This document shows positions 15,850-24,448 of a stretch of 45,343 nucleotides of DNA, piece after piece. This DNA comes from an uncultured Micrococcales bacterium (GTDB taxonomy: Bacteria; Actinomycetota; Actinomycetes; Actinomycetales; Microbacteriaceae). Position numbers and translations under genes: made by a program. A model generated the notes under the pieces. That model searched no databases. It was not told the DNA's origin and saw nothing but the letters and a program-made list of their open reading frames with translations. The DNA is taken from NCBI GenBank assembly GCA_903887175.1, contig CAISOV010000122.1, positions 1 through 45,343 on the forward strand, read 5' to 3'. Numbering within the stretch: position 1 is the first letter of the stretch; the number at the start of each line of letters is the position of its first letter.

Positions 15850-17840
15850 TTCAAAAACTCCTTGGGCAAAACTGCTTCAAATGCCGGCCGCAGCGTTGCC
15901 GCAAACGTGTTGGTTAGGTGGCTGTGGTCACGATAGACGATTATGTTGCGAATCACCGGTGAACAAATTTGCGTGCAATAGATGTCGGTGAAATCTGCGA
16001 TGGTAACCCCGGACAGACCTTGAATTGCCGCGGGCAGATGATCTGCGGGGGTAAGACCAACCTTTCTCGGCACCGAACAAAACTTTGCCACTTGCCTTTG
16101 GTGGGCTTCGATGCAGGCCAAAAAGTTTTCTTGAGGTTTTGTGTTGTCGAGCACATGCAGCCACCTAGAACCTCGCGCAAGTTGGCTCATGACCAGGTCT
16201 TTGAATCTCGGCGCTGCACTTCGAATGCCAGAGGTGACCCAGGTTGAAGAAGCTGAAATGATCAGGTCAAACTTTTTGTGCCCTGCCAGGTAGCTTTTTA
16301 GACTTTTCTGCCAGTTGACGCAGGTTTCGTTTTCTTTGGTGCTGGCGCCAACGCCGGGCGACAGTGGCGGGCAGGCAGATTTTGAAATTACCGTGATCTT
16401 CCAGCGGTTTGCCTTGCCAATAGCTTCGAGCGGGGTGAAGTACTCGCGAATGTGCGAGTCGCCAATCATGGCAACTGAGATTATTCCTTTAGGGTCGCCA
16501 AAGTTGCAGGTCAAAAACGCATCTTGCTTAGTTGTCACTCCGCATTTTTGCTTGTCGATGGCAGGAATATCTTTTGGCACATCAGCCAATAGAGGGGTGA
16601 ATTCCTTTGCAGCGTAGCTGTGCTTCAGCACATAAGTGGTGCGAGTGCCCATCATCGACGAAGAGTAGACAACTGCCACGACCGCAACCAGTGCGATGAG
16701 CAGCTGAATGTAGTTGTTGCGGCGGCTGAGCCAACCAAACCGCACTGGGTCTTCGATGAAACGCTTCGAAAGAAAGGCCAGCACAACAGCAACCAGCAAA
16801 ACCAGCGGCCAAAAGCCAGCGTTGAATTTTTGACCGTACCAAATTGGCACCAACACTAGAAGCGGCCAGTGCCAAAGGTAGAGCGAATAAGAAATGTCAC
16901 CCAAAGTTTGCACCGGTGCCCATTTGAGCCACCAGCGAGGCATTAGGCGGTGTTCAGATTCGCCACCAAAGATGGCCAGCATTGCGCCGACAGTGGGCAC
17001 GGCCGCCCAAAAACTCGGAAAAGGTGTGTCGCTGGTAAACCAGAAGATGCTTGTCAACATCAGAGCGACGCCGGTGAAGAACCAAATGAAGCTGCGTGAT
17101 TTCGGTTCTGAAACCTTCACCAAACGTTGGTCAAAGACAATGGCGACCAGAGCCCCACCAGCGAATTCCCAGGCGCGCGTAAAAGTGCTGAAATAGGCGA
17201 CTGCCTGGTCAGCTTCGGTGAGCTGAACCGAAGCCCACAAACTCGCGACCACGATGAGGCCAAGCAGGCCGGCGGCGATCCAAGAACGAGCCTTAATGGA
17301 GGTTCGCAAACCTAGGCTAACCAACAAGACCAGCCCAACTAGAAGCGGCCAAAAAATATAGTATTGCTCTTCAACCGAAAGCGACCAAAAGTGTTGAAAG
17401 GGCGAAAGCGAGCTAATGTTTTGCTGCAAATAGTCGGTCGATTTGAAAATCATCAACCAGTTTTGCCAATAGGTGGCAGAGGCCGAAGCCTCGTCAAAAA
17501 TCAACATCGACCTTGTGCTTGGCATGAACGCAAGCGATGCCAGAGCGGTCAACACAATAACTAAAAGTGAGACCGGCAATAAGCGCCTAGCTCGTCTGGC
17601 CCAAAACTGAGCAAACTTGACTTTGCCATCTGCTTGAACTTGACGCCACAACTGGCCTGTGATCAAATAACCCGAAATTACAAAAAAGATGTCAACGCCG
17701 ACAAAACCACCCGTGGCGGCATTAGGCCAAAAATGGAACACTACAACGCTGAGAATCGCCAAAGCTCTTAGGGCCTGGATGTCTGCACGAATTGCGCCGT
17801 GACCAGGCCGAATTGAGCCAAGTTGGGAGCTTTCGGGCAT
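15846..17840 (-). CDS. Acyltransferase-3 (OafA/YrhL type) with C-terminal SGNH domain, copy 1
   Basis: 664 residues and the same architecture as the next gene: RADIQALRALAIL, His36 in FHFWP, GVDIFFVISGYLITGQLW, SLSVEEQYYIFWP, then SGNH with GDSH (460-463) and DHSH (638-641). It is clearly a tandem paralog, yet the two differ across most of their length, most strongly in the SGNH half, so the duplication is old and acceptor or acyl specificity may have diverged. The ATG has TAAACT six bases upstream and no ribosome site, so it is probably leaderless. Start regions of this gene and the divergent GT2 gene are only about 25 bp apart. Confidence 0.9.
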   Translation of the reverse strand: MPESSQLGSIRPGHGAIRADIQALRALAILSVVVFHFWPNAATGGFVGVDIFFVISGYLITGQLWRQVQADGKVKFAQFWARRARRLLPVSLLVIVLTALASLAFMPSTRSMLIFDEASASATYWQNWLMIFKSTDYLQQNISSLSPFQHFWSLSVEEQYYIFWPLLVGLVLLVSLGLRTSIKARSWIAAGLLGLIVVASLWASVQLTEADQAVAYFSTFTRAWEFAGGALVAIVFDQRLVKVSEPKSRSFIWFFTGVALMLTSIFWFTSDTPFPSFWAAVPTVGAMLAIFGGESEHRLMPRWWLKWAPVQTLGDISYSLYLWHWPLLVLVPIWYGQKFNAGFWPLVLLVAVVLAFLSKRFIEDPVRFGWLSRRNNYIQLLIALVAVVAVVYSSSMMGTRTTYVLKHSYAAKEFTPLLADVPKDIPAIDKQKCGVTTKQDAFLTCNFGDPKGIISVAMIGDSHIREYFTPLEAIGKANRWKITVISKSACPPLSPGVGASTKENETCVNWQKSLKSYLAGHKKFDLIISASSTWVTSGIRSAAPRFKDLVMSQLARGSRWLHVLDNTKPQENFLACIEAHQRQVAKFCSVPRKVGLTPADHLPAAIQGLSGVTIADFTDIYCTQICSPVIRNIIVYRDHSHLTNTFAATLRPAFEAVLPKEFLK

Positions 17841-17846
17841 GAAACA

Positions 17847-17852
17847 AGTTTA
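17847..17852 (-). promoter_or_regulatory. Putative leaderless -10 box for the tandem acyltransferases
   Basis: TAAACT on the minus strand lies 6 nt before the ATG at 17840, with no Shine-Dalgarno sequence. It shares a 25-bp gap with the divergent gene starting at 17866. Confidence 0.5.
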
Positions 17853-17865
17853 ATTGGTTATAACC

Positions 17866-19869
17866 ATGACAAACCTCAGCATTTCAAACTCACCGGTAGG
17901 CGCTCGTCGCTATCACCGAAGCAAACGTTTGATGTTTTTGTTTGCATCGCTGCGCACCCGATCGCTAATGGCACGAAACGAACTCGCTGAAATCGCACTC
18001 GGTTCAGCGCTCAGTTTTGTTGAGTTGAGTGACCGTGTTAAAGCAGAGCTGCTTGAAAAAAGCGATGTGTCAAACCTGGGCGCGCTGAGAGATCTTGCTT
18101 GGTTGCTCAGCAACCAGACTATTCACGAATCTGATTTAGCCGCTGCCGCGCAAATCTATGACTGGGTGATTGCAAATTATTCTTGGCGGCGAATGCCACA
18201 CATGCACCGGGTGGCTTATGCGTTGTGTGCGCTTCGGCTGGCAAGGGTCGAAAATGCACGGGCCGCGGTTGCAACTGGCAGCTTTGGTCGACGCATTAAA
18301 TGGTCTATTGCAATCGAACGCTTCTTACCTAAAGTTTTCGCGACTACTCGCGTGCAGCAAATCAGCGAAGCGATGAATTACCTCTTTATGTTTGGCCGCG
18401 ACTATTCATTGCCACTGGAGTTTTTGCAGGTCGATGTTGCAAACCCGTTTAGAGGCATAGCAACGCATGATATCGACTTGCGCCTAGCTGAGGACGATTC
18501 GCAAAATTGGCTGAAGCGTTTCAACGCTGTTCTGCTCGGCGACCGACTCGCGCCGATTTCGCTGCTAAAAACTGCGCCGAGCGAGGCCTTGGCCGCACCT
18601 TTTGAAAGACTGGCAGCCACCGCAGTTCTTAAGCCAGAGGCCGCAACCCGCATCGTCGGCCCGCTGGTAACCGTGGTCGTGAGCACATTTCGGCCCAACG
18701 AACACGTCTTCACCTCAGTCAATTCGATTTTGGCGCAAACCTACCAAAACCTAGAGGTGCTAGTAATAGACGATGCCTCGCCTTTAAGTTTTGATTCGGT
18801 GTTGCAAAAAGTAGCCGCTCTTGACCCTCGAGTCAAAGTGCTGCGGCAAAGCACAAACGGGGGAACCTACCGTATTCGCAATCGTGCCCTCGACGAGGCA
18901 CTTGGCGAACTCATTACTTTTCAAGACAGCGACGACTGGATGCACCCGATGCGTCTCGAATTGCAAGTTGCCCAGCTGCTAACGAACCCCAAGTCGGTTG
19001 CGAATATTTCGATGTCAACTCGTTTGACCGAGCGGCTCGAGGCAGCTGAATCGGGTCGTCGATTGCGCATCGGCATTTGCGAACCGGCCCTGTTGTTTTG
19101 GCGCGAAAAAGTGCGCGAGAAAATCGGCTATTTCGACACTGTTCGCAAAGGCGGCGACACAGAATATCGCCGCCGCCTCGAGCGCGCTTTTGCCACCGAT
19201 GTGGCCATGGTGATGCCTTGGAAAATCTTGACAATTCAACGTGCCGACAACGGCGGTCTCACACAAGGCGAACTTGGTTTCAGGTGGATCACCGAGTTTC
19301 GAACCCAATATCGTGACAGCTATCTTTATTGGCACCGCTCGGCTGGCAAAGCTGTCGGTTGGCGAATTGAAAGAACTGAACAGCGAACATTTTTTGCGCC
19401 CCGCCAGACCAGGCTTGCTGGTGCTGAAGCCAGATCGCCACAGAACTTCAACCTTGTGATTGCTGCAAATCTGCGCGACCCAATCAATGCCGCAGCTGCG
19501 CTGGCCAAAACCAAGGCAGCTTTAGCAGGCGGTCTTAGCGTGGGCCTTTTTCAGGTGAACAGTTTGTATCCGCTGCATCTTTCAAGAGCGATTAGCGCCG
19601 ACGTGCTCGAAATGTTGAACTCAAGCGATGTCGAACTGGTTCAGCCGCATTTCGAACTGCAAGTTGGCAAGCTCGAATTGTTGGCACCAAATGCCTGGTT
19701 GAGCTCGTGGGCCGCCGAAAAGTTTGCGTGGCGGGTGGCTGAAGTTTGGCCGATAGCGCCGGTTGATGCCAGCGAGAGTTTTTTGCTGAACGGCAACAAT
19801 CTTGCTGGTGAACTAGCTCGCCAACTCAGCCAAACGTTTGGCTCGGCCGCGCTTGTAGTAGCCAGCTAA
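17866..19869 (+). CDS. Multidomain protein with central GT2 glycosyltransferase domain
   Basis: 667 residues from the ATG at 17866; an in-frame TTG at 17854 and later ATGs are possible and no ribosome site decides. Residues ~265-480 are a GT2 (GT-A) domain: VTVVVSTFRP, VIDDAS, GGTYRIRN and the DxD motif QDSDDW (about 354-357). The N-terminal ~260 residues are helical-looking with AxxA-type patterns and may be a protein-contact domain; the C-terminal ~160 residues are unrecognised. No membrane helix is evident, so it should be cytosolic. It stands alone on the plus strand inside the glycan locus and runs into the convergent GT2 with a 10-bp gap. Confidence 0.75.
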   Translation: MTNLSISNSPVGARRYHRSKRLMFLFASLRTRSLMARNELAEIALGSALSFVELSDRVKAELLEKSDVSNLGALRDLAWLLSNQTIHESDLAAAAQIYDWVIANYSWRRMPHMHRVAYALCALRLARVENARAAVATGSFGRRIKWSIAIERFLPKVFATTRVQQISEAMNYLFMFGRDYSLPLEFLQVDVANPFRGIATHDIDLRLAEDDSQNWLKRFNAVLLGDRLAPISLLKTAPSEALAAPFERLAATAVLKPEAATRIVGPLVTVVVSTFRPNEHVFTSVNSILAQTYQNLEVLVIDDASPLSFDSVLQKVAALDPRVKVLRQSTNGGTYRIRNRALDEALGELITFQDSDDWMHPMRLELQVAQLLTNPKSVANISMSTRLTERLEAAESGRRLRIGICEPALLFWREKVREKIGYFDTVRKGGDTEYRRRLERAFATDVAMVMPWKILTIQRADNGGLTQGELGFRWITEFRTQYRDSYLYWHRSAGKAVGWRIERTEQRTFFAPRQTRLAGAEARSPQNFNLVIAANLRDPINAAAALAKTKAALAGGLSVGLFQVNSLYPLHLSRAISADVLEMLNSSDVELVQPHFELQVGKLELLAPNAWLSSWAAEKFAWRVAEVWPIAPVDASESFLLNGNNLAGELARQLSQTFGSAALVVAS

Positions 19870-19879
19870 GTTGTTCAAA

Positions 19880-20923
19880 CTACTTTTTGGTTGGCCACGG
19901 CAAATAGCTCGTCAAAAACCCTGCGCCCCACCAAATATGCATTGTCGGCAAAACCGCAAATAGGGCGGCACGGGTCTTTAGGTCAAGGTTTATTTTTGGC
20001 TTGGCGGCAGCTGTGACTGCAATGAGTGCGACGCAAAGCAAATATGCCGAGAGCGGGGCAAAACCAAGTTGCAGCAATGGGGCGGCATTGGAGTTGGCGA
20101 ACGCAGTTAGGCCCAAAACGCCAAGCACAATGCCAGCGGCACTCAGCAAAACCAATAGCGGTGGCGCAAAGTAGCGCAGATTAGCCTTGCCAGGCTTTTG
20201 TCGCACCAGCTGCCCGCGCCAAAAACCGGTGTCAAAAAACTGTTTAGCAAGGCTCGACCAATTTGAGCGCGGGTGATATTCCACCTCGAGTCGAGGGTCA
20301 AACCAAACGGTGTGGCCAGCTTCGCGCAGGCGAAGGTTGAGTTGCCAATCTTGCCCGCGCAAAATGGATTCGTCGAACCCGCCAATTTCGACCAGAACGT
20401 CACGGCGAAACACTCCAAGATAAACCGAGTCGGCTGGTCCGGCCGCTGCACCGACGTGAAAAGCGCCACCGCCAAGCCCGAATCGACTCATGTAGGCCCA
20501 TGCCACAGCACTTTGAAAAGCTGCCTCGCCGACAGCGCGCATTAGACCGCCAACGTTAGCGGCGCCCGTCGCATTCAGAATCTGAACCGCCAGTTCGGCG
20601 TATCCATTTGAAAGTTTGCTGTGAGCGTCGACGCGAATCACAACATCGTTGCTAGCTTTAGCAATCGCTGCGTTTAGCCCGCCCGATGTGGTGCCCGAAG
20701 AGTTGGTGACCAAAGAGATTTTTTGGCCATTAGATGCACCTTCAGCCACCAGCGTCTCGGCAATCGCATTCGTTTTGTCGGTCGAAGGCCCAAGAGCCAA
20801 AACAACTTCAACCGGCCCGCTGTATTTTTGCTCAAAAATGCTTTCGACGGCGGTGCGCAGGTATCGCTCTTCGTTCAGCACCGGCATTACAAAGCTGACG
20901 CTGCGCAAAGTAGCGCTAGTCAT
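19880..20923 (-). CDS. GT2 glycosyltransferase with C-terminal membrane helices (ExoA-like)
   Basis: 347 residues. The GT-A domain shows FVMPVLNEERYL (11-22), a DxH metal motif (D99-A-H101) in place of the usual DxD, GGFDES and the acceptor-side RGQDWQLNLRLREAGH. Three or so hydrophobic segments occupy the last ~100 residues. This matches succinoglycan ExoA-type transferases, which extend a lipid-linked oligosaccharide at the membrane. The start overlaps the ATPase gene's stop by 8 bp; it closes the operon of dehydrogenase, permease, ATPase and transferase. Confidence 0.85.
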   Translation of the reverse strand: MTSATLRSVSFVMPVLNEERYLRTAVESIFEQKYSGPVEVVLALGPSTDKTNAIAETLVAEGASNGQKISLVTNSSGTTSGGLNAAIAKASNDVVIRVDAHSKLSNGYAELAVQILNATGAANVGGLMRAVGEAAFQSAVAWAYMSRFGLGGGAFHVGAAAGPADSVYLGVFRRDVLVEIGGFDESILRGQDWQLNLRLREAGHTVWFDPRLEVEYHPRSNWSSLAKQFFDTGFWRGQLVRQKPGKANLRYFAPPLLVLLSAAGIVLGVLGLTAFANSNAAPLLQLGFAPLSAYLLCVALIAVTAAAKPKINLDLKTRAALFAVLPTMHIWWGAGFLTSYLPWPTKK

Positions 20924-21698
20924 CTAGAGGCGCCCCGACGAATGCCGCGTATGCCTCGCAGACTTCGCGAGCGGAGGCATCCATCACAATCAGACCTTTG
21001 TCGAGCCAAATTGCCCGGTTGCAGGTGTCAAGAATCGATTTCATCGAGTGGCTCACCAAAAACACTGAACCGGCGCCTGCGGCCAGCTCGCGCATGCGGG
21101 CTTCGCTGCGTTTGCGAAAGTCACTGTCACCAACGGCCAAGGCTTCGTCGATAATCAAAATGTCGTGCTCGCGTGCGGCGGCGATGGCGAACTTTAGGCG
21201 TTCGACCATTCCCGACGAATACGTGCTCATTGGCAGGTCGATGAACTCGCGCAGCCCAGAAAAGTCGACGATTGCATCGAACTTGGCGGTGACCTCAGCT
21301 TTGGTCATGCCAAGCGCCAAACCGCCCAAAATAACATTTTTTTCGCCAGATAACTCGCGGATCATCGCTGCGCCAACGCCCAGAAACGATGGTCGCGAAC
21401 TGGCATAAACCGCGCCAGAGTCAATTGGCAAAAGACCTGAGATTGCATTCATCAGGGTGCTCTTGCCCGACCCGTTAGTGCCGATCACACCGATGCTGTC
21501 GCCTTCATAAGCGACAAGGCTGACTCCGCGAATAGCCTCAACCTCGCGCAGTTTGCCACTTCGCTTGACGCGAGCGGTTGATGCTGTGATTTTCTTGCCG
21601 CTAGCAAAAACTCGATAGGTCACAACCACATTGTCGACAATCACGACAGTTTTGCGATCAACTACAGGCGTTGAATTCTCAATCGGTGTTTTAGACAT
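20916..21698 (-). CDS. ABC-2 polysaccharide exporter ATPase (Wzt/TagH type)
   Basis: 260 residues from the ATG at 21698, which overlaps the permease stop by 8 bp; in-frame starts at 21707 and 21743 are less economical. Walker A is GTNGSGKST (73-81), the signature loop is the degenerate YSSGM (160-164) usual for glycan exporters, Walker B is ILIIDE (180-185), and the switch His lies in LVSHS. There is no C-terminal carbohydrate-binding extension of the Wzt O9a kind, so substrate recognition probably does not depend on a terminal cap. It pairs with the adjacent permease to export a lipid-linked polymer. Confidence 0.9.
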   Translation of the reverse strand: MSKTPIENSTPVVDRKTVVIVDNVVVTYRVFASGKKITASTARVKRSGKLREVEAIRGVSLVAYEGDSIGVIGTNGSGKSTLMNAISGLLPIDSGAVYASSRPSFLGVGAAMIRELSGEKNVILGGLALGMTKAEVTAKFDAIVDFSGLREFIDLPMSTYSSGMVERLKFAIAAAREHDILIIDEALAVGDSDFRKRSEARMRELAAGAGSVFLVSHSMKSILDTCNRAIWLDKGLIVMDASAREVCEAYAAFVGAPLDD

Positions 21699-22539
21699 TT
21701 CGACCATATTTTTCTTCAGCACGCCAAAAATAGATGAACCCAAGGGTTAGCGATGCTAAAGCCCAAAGGGCACCCAACCCCCACTGATAGAGGTCGTAGC
21801 TATAACCAGTAACCAGTGAACCGCGTGCTATTGCCAAATAAACGTGAATTGGGTTCGACTCGAGAATCGGGTTCAAAATCGGGTGGCCGGCGGCAAGTTT
21901 GTCGACCGAAAAGAAAATACCTGAGCTGTAAAAAGCTACTCGGGTAATAAACGGCACTAGCTGATTCAGGTCAGCAAAGTGCACAGTCAAGCGAGCGGCC
22001 ACCATAGCCAGGCCAGCGCTAAAGCAAGACATTAAGACCAGATCGGGCACAATCAAGAACCAGTTGAATGTGATTGGCTCACCCAGAGCCACCAGCGCCA
22101 CAAGCATGAGACCCGTTAGCGGCACGATTCGGTACACGTTTGAGATGACTGCCGAGGCGGGCAGTAGCGCTCGCGGAAAATTAAGTGACCGAACCAAGCT
22201 TGCGTTGGCGGTAATCGACTTTGCTCCGTCAGCAAAAGAGCCGGCAACAAATTGAAATAGCACAATGCCAGTAATCAAATAAGGCAAGAAATTTGCAGGG
22301 CGCGTGTTACCGAGCACTAAACCGAATATCAAACCGTAAACCATGATTTGCAAAGCTGGCACAAGAACTAACCAGGCTACCCCGAGCGAAGATTTTGCCG
22401 TGCTGGCCTGCAGGTTGAAGCGAGCCAAAGTGTATGCAAAAGTGCGACGCTGCCAGCTCTCGCGAATGTATTCGCGAAGCCTGGGCCTCTCACCAATTCG
22501 CTGCAGCTTGTTTTCGGCTACCTGCTCGGCAATGCTCAA
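21691..22539 (-). CDS. ABC-2 polysaccharide exporter permease (Wzm/TagG type)
   Basis: 282 residues, TTG start 9 bp after the dehydrogenase stop, with AAGGTAAAA serving as ribosome site over that stop. It has six hydrophobic segments and the family pattern: an amphipathic N-terminal WQRRTFAYTLARFNL, then LGVAWLVLVPALQ and a late GLxxARLTVHFADLNQLVPF stretch. Together with the following ATPase it should move a polyprenyl-linked glycan across the membrane. The order dehydrogenase-permease-ATPase-GT2 argues for export of an acidic, uronic-acid-containing polymer. Confidence 0.9.
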   Translation of the reverse strand: MSIAEQVAENKLQRIGERPRLREYIRESWQRRTFAYTLARFNLQASTAKSSLGVAWLVLVPALQIMVYGLIFGLVLGNTRPANFLPYLITGIVLFQFVAGSFADGAKSITANASLVRSLNFPRALLPASAVISNVYRIVPLTGLMLVALVALGEPITFNWFLIVPDLVLMSCFSAGLAMVAARLTVHFADLNQLVPFITRVAFYSSGIFFSVDKLAAGHPILNPILESNPIHVYLAIARGSLVTGYSYDLYQWGLGALWALASLTLGFIYFWRAEEKYGRNV

Positions 22540-22548
22540 AGTTTTACC

Positions 22549-23877
22549 TTAGTTAGCTGCTGCGTGAACGTTGCGGCCAAGGGCAATAACTCGCCACCCG
22601 GCATTTTGCCAATCGGCAACCGGCAAAGCGTTGCGACCTTCGATTAGCAAACGGTTAGCAACAACCGCGCCGATGTGTGCTGGGTTAAGTTCGCGATATT
22701 CTCGCCACTCAGTTGCCAAAACCACCGCTTCGGCACCTTGTGCAGCTGCCAACAGGTCTTGTTCGGTGTCGAACTCAGGGTGTTGAGCATTGACATTCTC
22801 AAGCGAGATCGGGTCGTGAATCATCACGTTTGCGCCGGCTGCCAAAAGCAATTTGGCTACCGCAATGGCTGGGCTGTCGCGCAGGTCGTCACTGTCTGGC
22901 TTAAATGCTGCACCGAGCACCAAAACCTTTTTGCCACTCAGGCTGCCAAGCTCGCTCTGGGCGATTTCAACCACGCGGTTGCGGCGACGCAGGTTAACCT
23001 GGTCAACGTCTTCAAGAAAGTCAACGGCTGAGCCAACGCCAAGCTGTTCAGCGCGAGCCATGAAGGCACGAATGTCTTTAGGCAAGCAACCGCCACCAAA
23101 ACCGATGCCGTTACGCAAGAACTTGTTGCCGATGCGTTCGTCGTAGCCAATTGCCTCAGCCAACTTAACTGCATCTGCACCTGAAACTTCAGCGATTTCG
23201 GCCATCGCGTTGATGAATGAAATCTTGGTTGCCAAGAATGAGTTTGCGGCCACCTTGACCAGTTCGGCGGTTGGAATATCCGTGACCAAAAATGGGGTGC
23301 CTAGATCGGTGATTGGTTCATAAACTTTGCGAAGCAACTCTTCGCTGCGCTCGTCATTCACGCCGATCACGATGCGGTCGGGGCGAAGTGAATCTTCAAG
23401 TGCGGTGCCTTCGCGCAAGAACTCGGGGTTCCAGGCTAGGTGAGGCACAAAGCCGACTTTGGCGGCCAACGCTGCCGTCAGCTCAGCGGCGGTGCCCACT
23501 GGCACGGTTGATTTACCTGCAATGACTGCGTCTTCGCGCAGATAAGGTGCCAAGGCGTCAATGGCCGCGTGAAGGTACTCGGTGTTTGCTGCGTAGCTGC
23601 CTGGCAACTGTGGTGTGCCTACGCACAAGAAGTGCATGTCGGCTTCAAAAGACTCTTCGTCGTGGTTCTCTTTGAACTTGATGTTGCCCTTTTCGAGCAC
23701 CTTTTGCAAAGCTTCTGGCAGCCCTGGTTCGTGGAACGGGATCAATCCGTTTTGTAGGTCGCCCAAACGCTTAGGGTTTGGTTCGATGCCGATAACCTCG
23801 TGCCCAAGCTCAGCCATCGCGATTGCGTGGGTTGCGCCGAGGTAGCCGAGTCCGATAACAGTAATTTTCATGGCCAT
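22549..23877 (-). CDS. ugd: UDP-glucose 6-dehydrogenase family protein
   Basis: 442 residues from the ATG at 23877, preferred because a TAAACT box sits 8 nt upstream; the ATG at 23871 would remove two residues. The NAD-binding GLGYLG motif is followed by KSTVPVGT and NPEFLREG, and the catalytic cysteine is in GFGGGCLPKD, as in two-fold NAD-dependent sugar-6-dehydrogenases. It would oxidise UDP-glucose from GalU to UDP-glucuronate. GDP-mannose or UDP-HexNAc dehydrogenases share these motifs, so the substrate is inferred from galU being nearby. It is first in the exporter operon. Confidence 0.85.
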   Translation of the reverse strand: MAMKITVIGLGYLGATHAIAMAELGHEVIGIEPNPKRLGDLQNGLIPFHEPGLPEALQKVLEKGNIKFKENHDEESFEADMHFLCVGTPQLPGSYAANTEYLHAAIDALAPYLREDAVIAGKSTVPVGTAAELTAALAAKVGFVPHLAWNPEFLREGTALEDSLRPDRIVIGVNDERSEELLRKVYEPITDLGTPFLVTDIPTAELVKVAANSFLATKISFINAMAEIAEVSGADAVKLAEAIGYDERIGNKFLRNGIGFGGGCLPKDIRAFMARAEQLGVGSAVDFLEDVDQVNLRRRNRVVEIAQSELGSLSGKKVLVLGAAFKPDSDDLRDSPAIAVAKLLLAAGANVMIHDPISLENVNAQHPEFDTEQDLLAAAQGAEAVVLATEWREYRELNPAHIGAVVANRLLIEGRNALPVADWQNAGWRVIALGRNVHAAAN

Positions 23878-23885
23878 AAGCCAAA

Positions 23886-23891
23886 AGTTTA
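23886..23891 (-). promoter_or_regulatory. Putative leaderless -10 box for the exporter operon
   Basis: TAAACT on the minus strand lies 8 nt before the ATG at 23877. It is divergent from the plus-strand box at 23924. Confidence 0.4.
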
Positions 23892-23923
23892 CCGCCTGAT
23901 AGCAACAAAGGGCATTACTTGGG

Positions 23924-23929
23924 TAGCCT
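23924..23929 (+). promoter_or_regulatory. Putative leaderless -10 box for the 23936 gene
   Basis: TAGCCT lies exactly 6 nt before the ATG at 23936 with no purine-rich ribosome site. It probably drives the small membrane protein, nucS and the Nramp-related gene as one unit, since their coding regions overlap. Confidence 0.45.
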
Positions 23930-23935
23930 TGTGGC

Positions 23936-24448
23936 ATGGCAAGCAAATACAACTATCAGCCACACCCGCATGTCGAAACTCGCAAAACCAGGGGCCCAGC
24001 GACTTCTCGCAACGTGCACAAAGGCAAAACCCAAGTCAACACAAGACTGGCTAAGTTCAACAACATCTTGGGTTTTCGAATCACGAAATCTATCGGCACC
24101 ATGTGGGCGGCCTACATTTTTTGTGCATTGTCGCTAGTTAGCTTGCCGTCGGTCATAACAAGTGGCAACGCGGTTACGATTGTGGCTTGGATCGCGCAAA
24201 CTTTTTTGCAGTTGGTGCTTTTGCCGATCATCATTGTGGGGCAAAACATTCAAGCTGAATCTTCTGATGCCCGCGCAATTGCCACTTATGAAGATGCCGG
24301 AGCGATTCTTGAAGAGTCTAAAGAGATTCAAAATCACCTTGCTACCCAAGATCAGGCGCTCAGCGAATTGATCGACAAGGTGGGGGTGCTTGAAGCGAAG
24401 CTGCTTGCAGGCCAAAACCAAAAGGGCACTTCTCAGGCTAAAGACTGA
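23936..24448 (+). CDS. Small two-helix membrane protein (actinobacterial DUF1003-like)
   Basis: 170 residues. A basic N-terminus (1-50) is followed by two membrane helices, about 54-74 and 80-102, ending in [14 protein letters not shown], and then a charged helical tail with coiled-coil character (115-160). The helix pair is like small conserved actinobacterial membrane proteins related to DUF1003; function unknown. The stop overlaps the nucS start by one base (TGATG), so it is co-transcribed with nucS. A functional link with mismatch repair is not implied by anything in the sequence. Confidence 0.65.
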   Translation: MASKYNYQPHPHVETRKTRGPATSRNVHKGKTQVNTRLAKFNNILGFRITKSIGTMWAAYIFCALSLVSLPSVITSGNAVTIVAWIAQTFLQLVLLPIIIVGQNIQAESSDARAIATYEDAGAILEESKEIQNHLATQDQALSELIDKVGVLEAKLLAGQNQKGTSQAKD

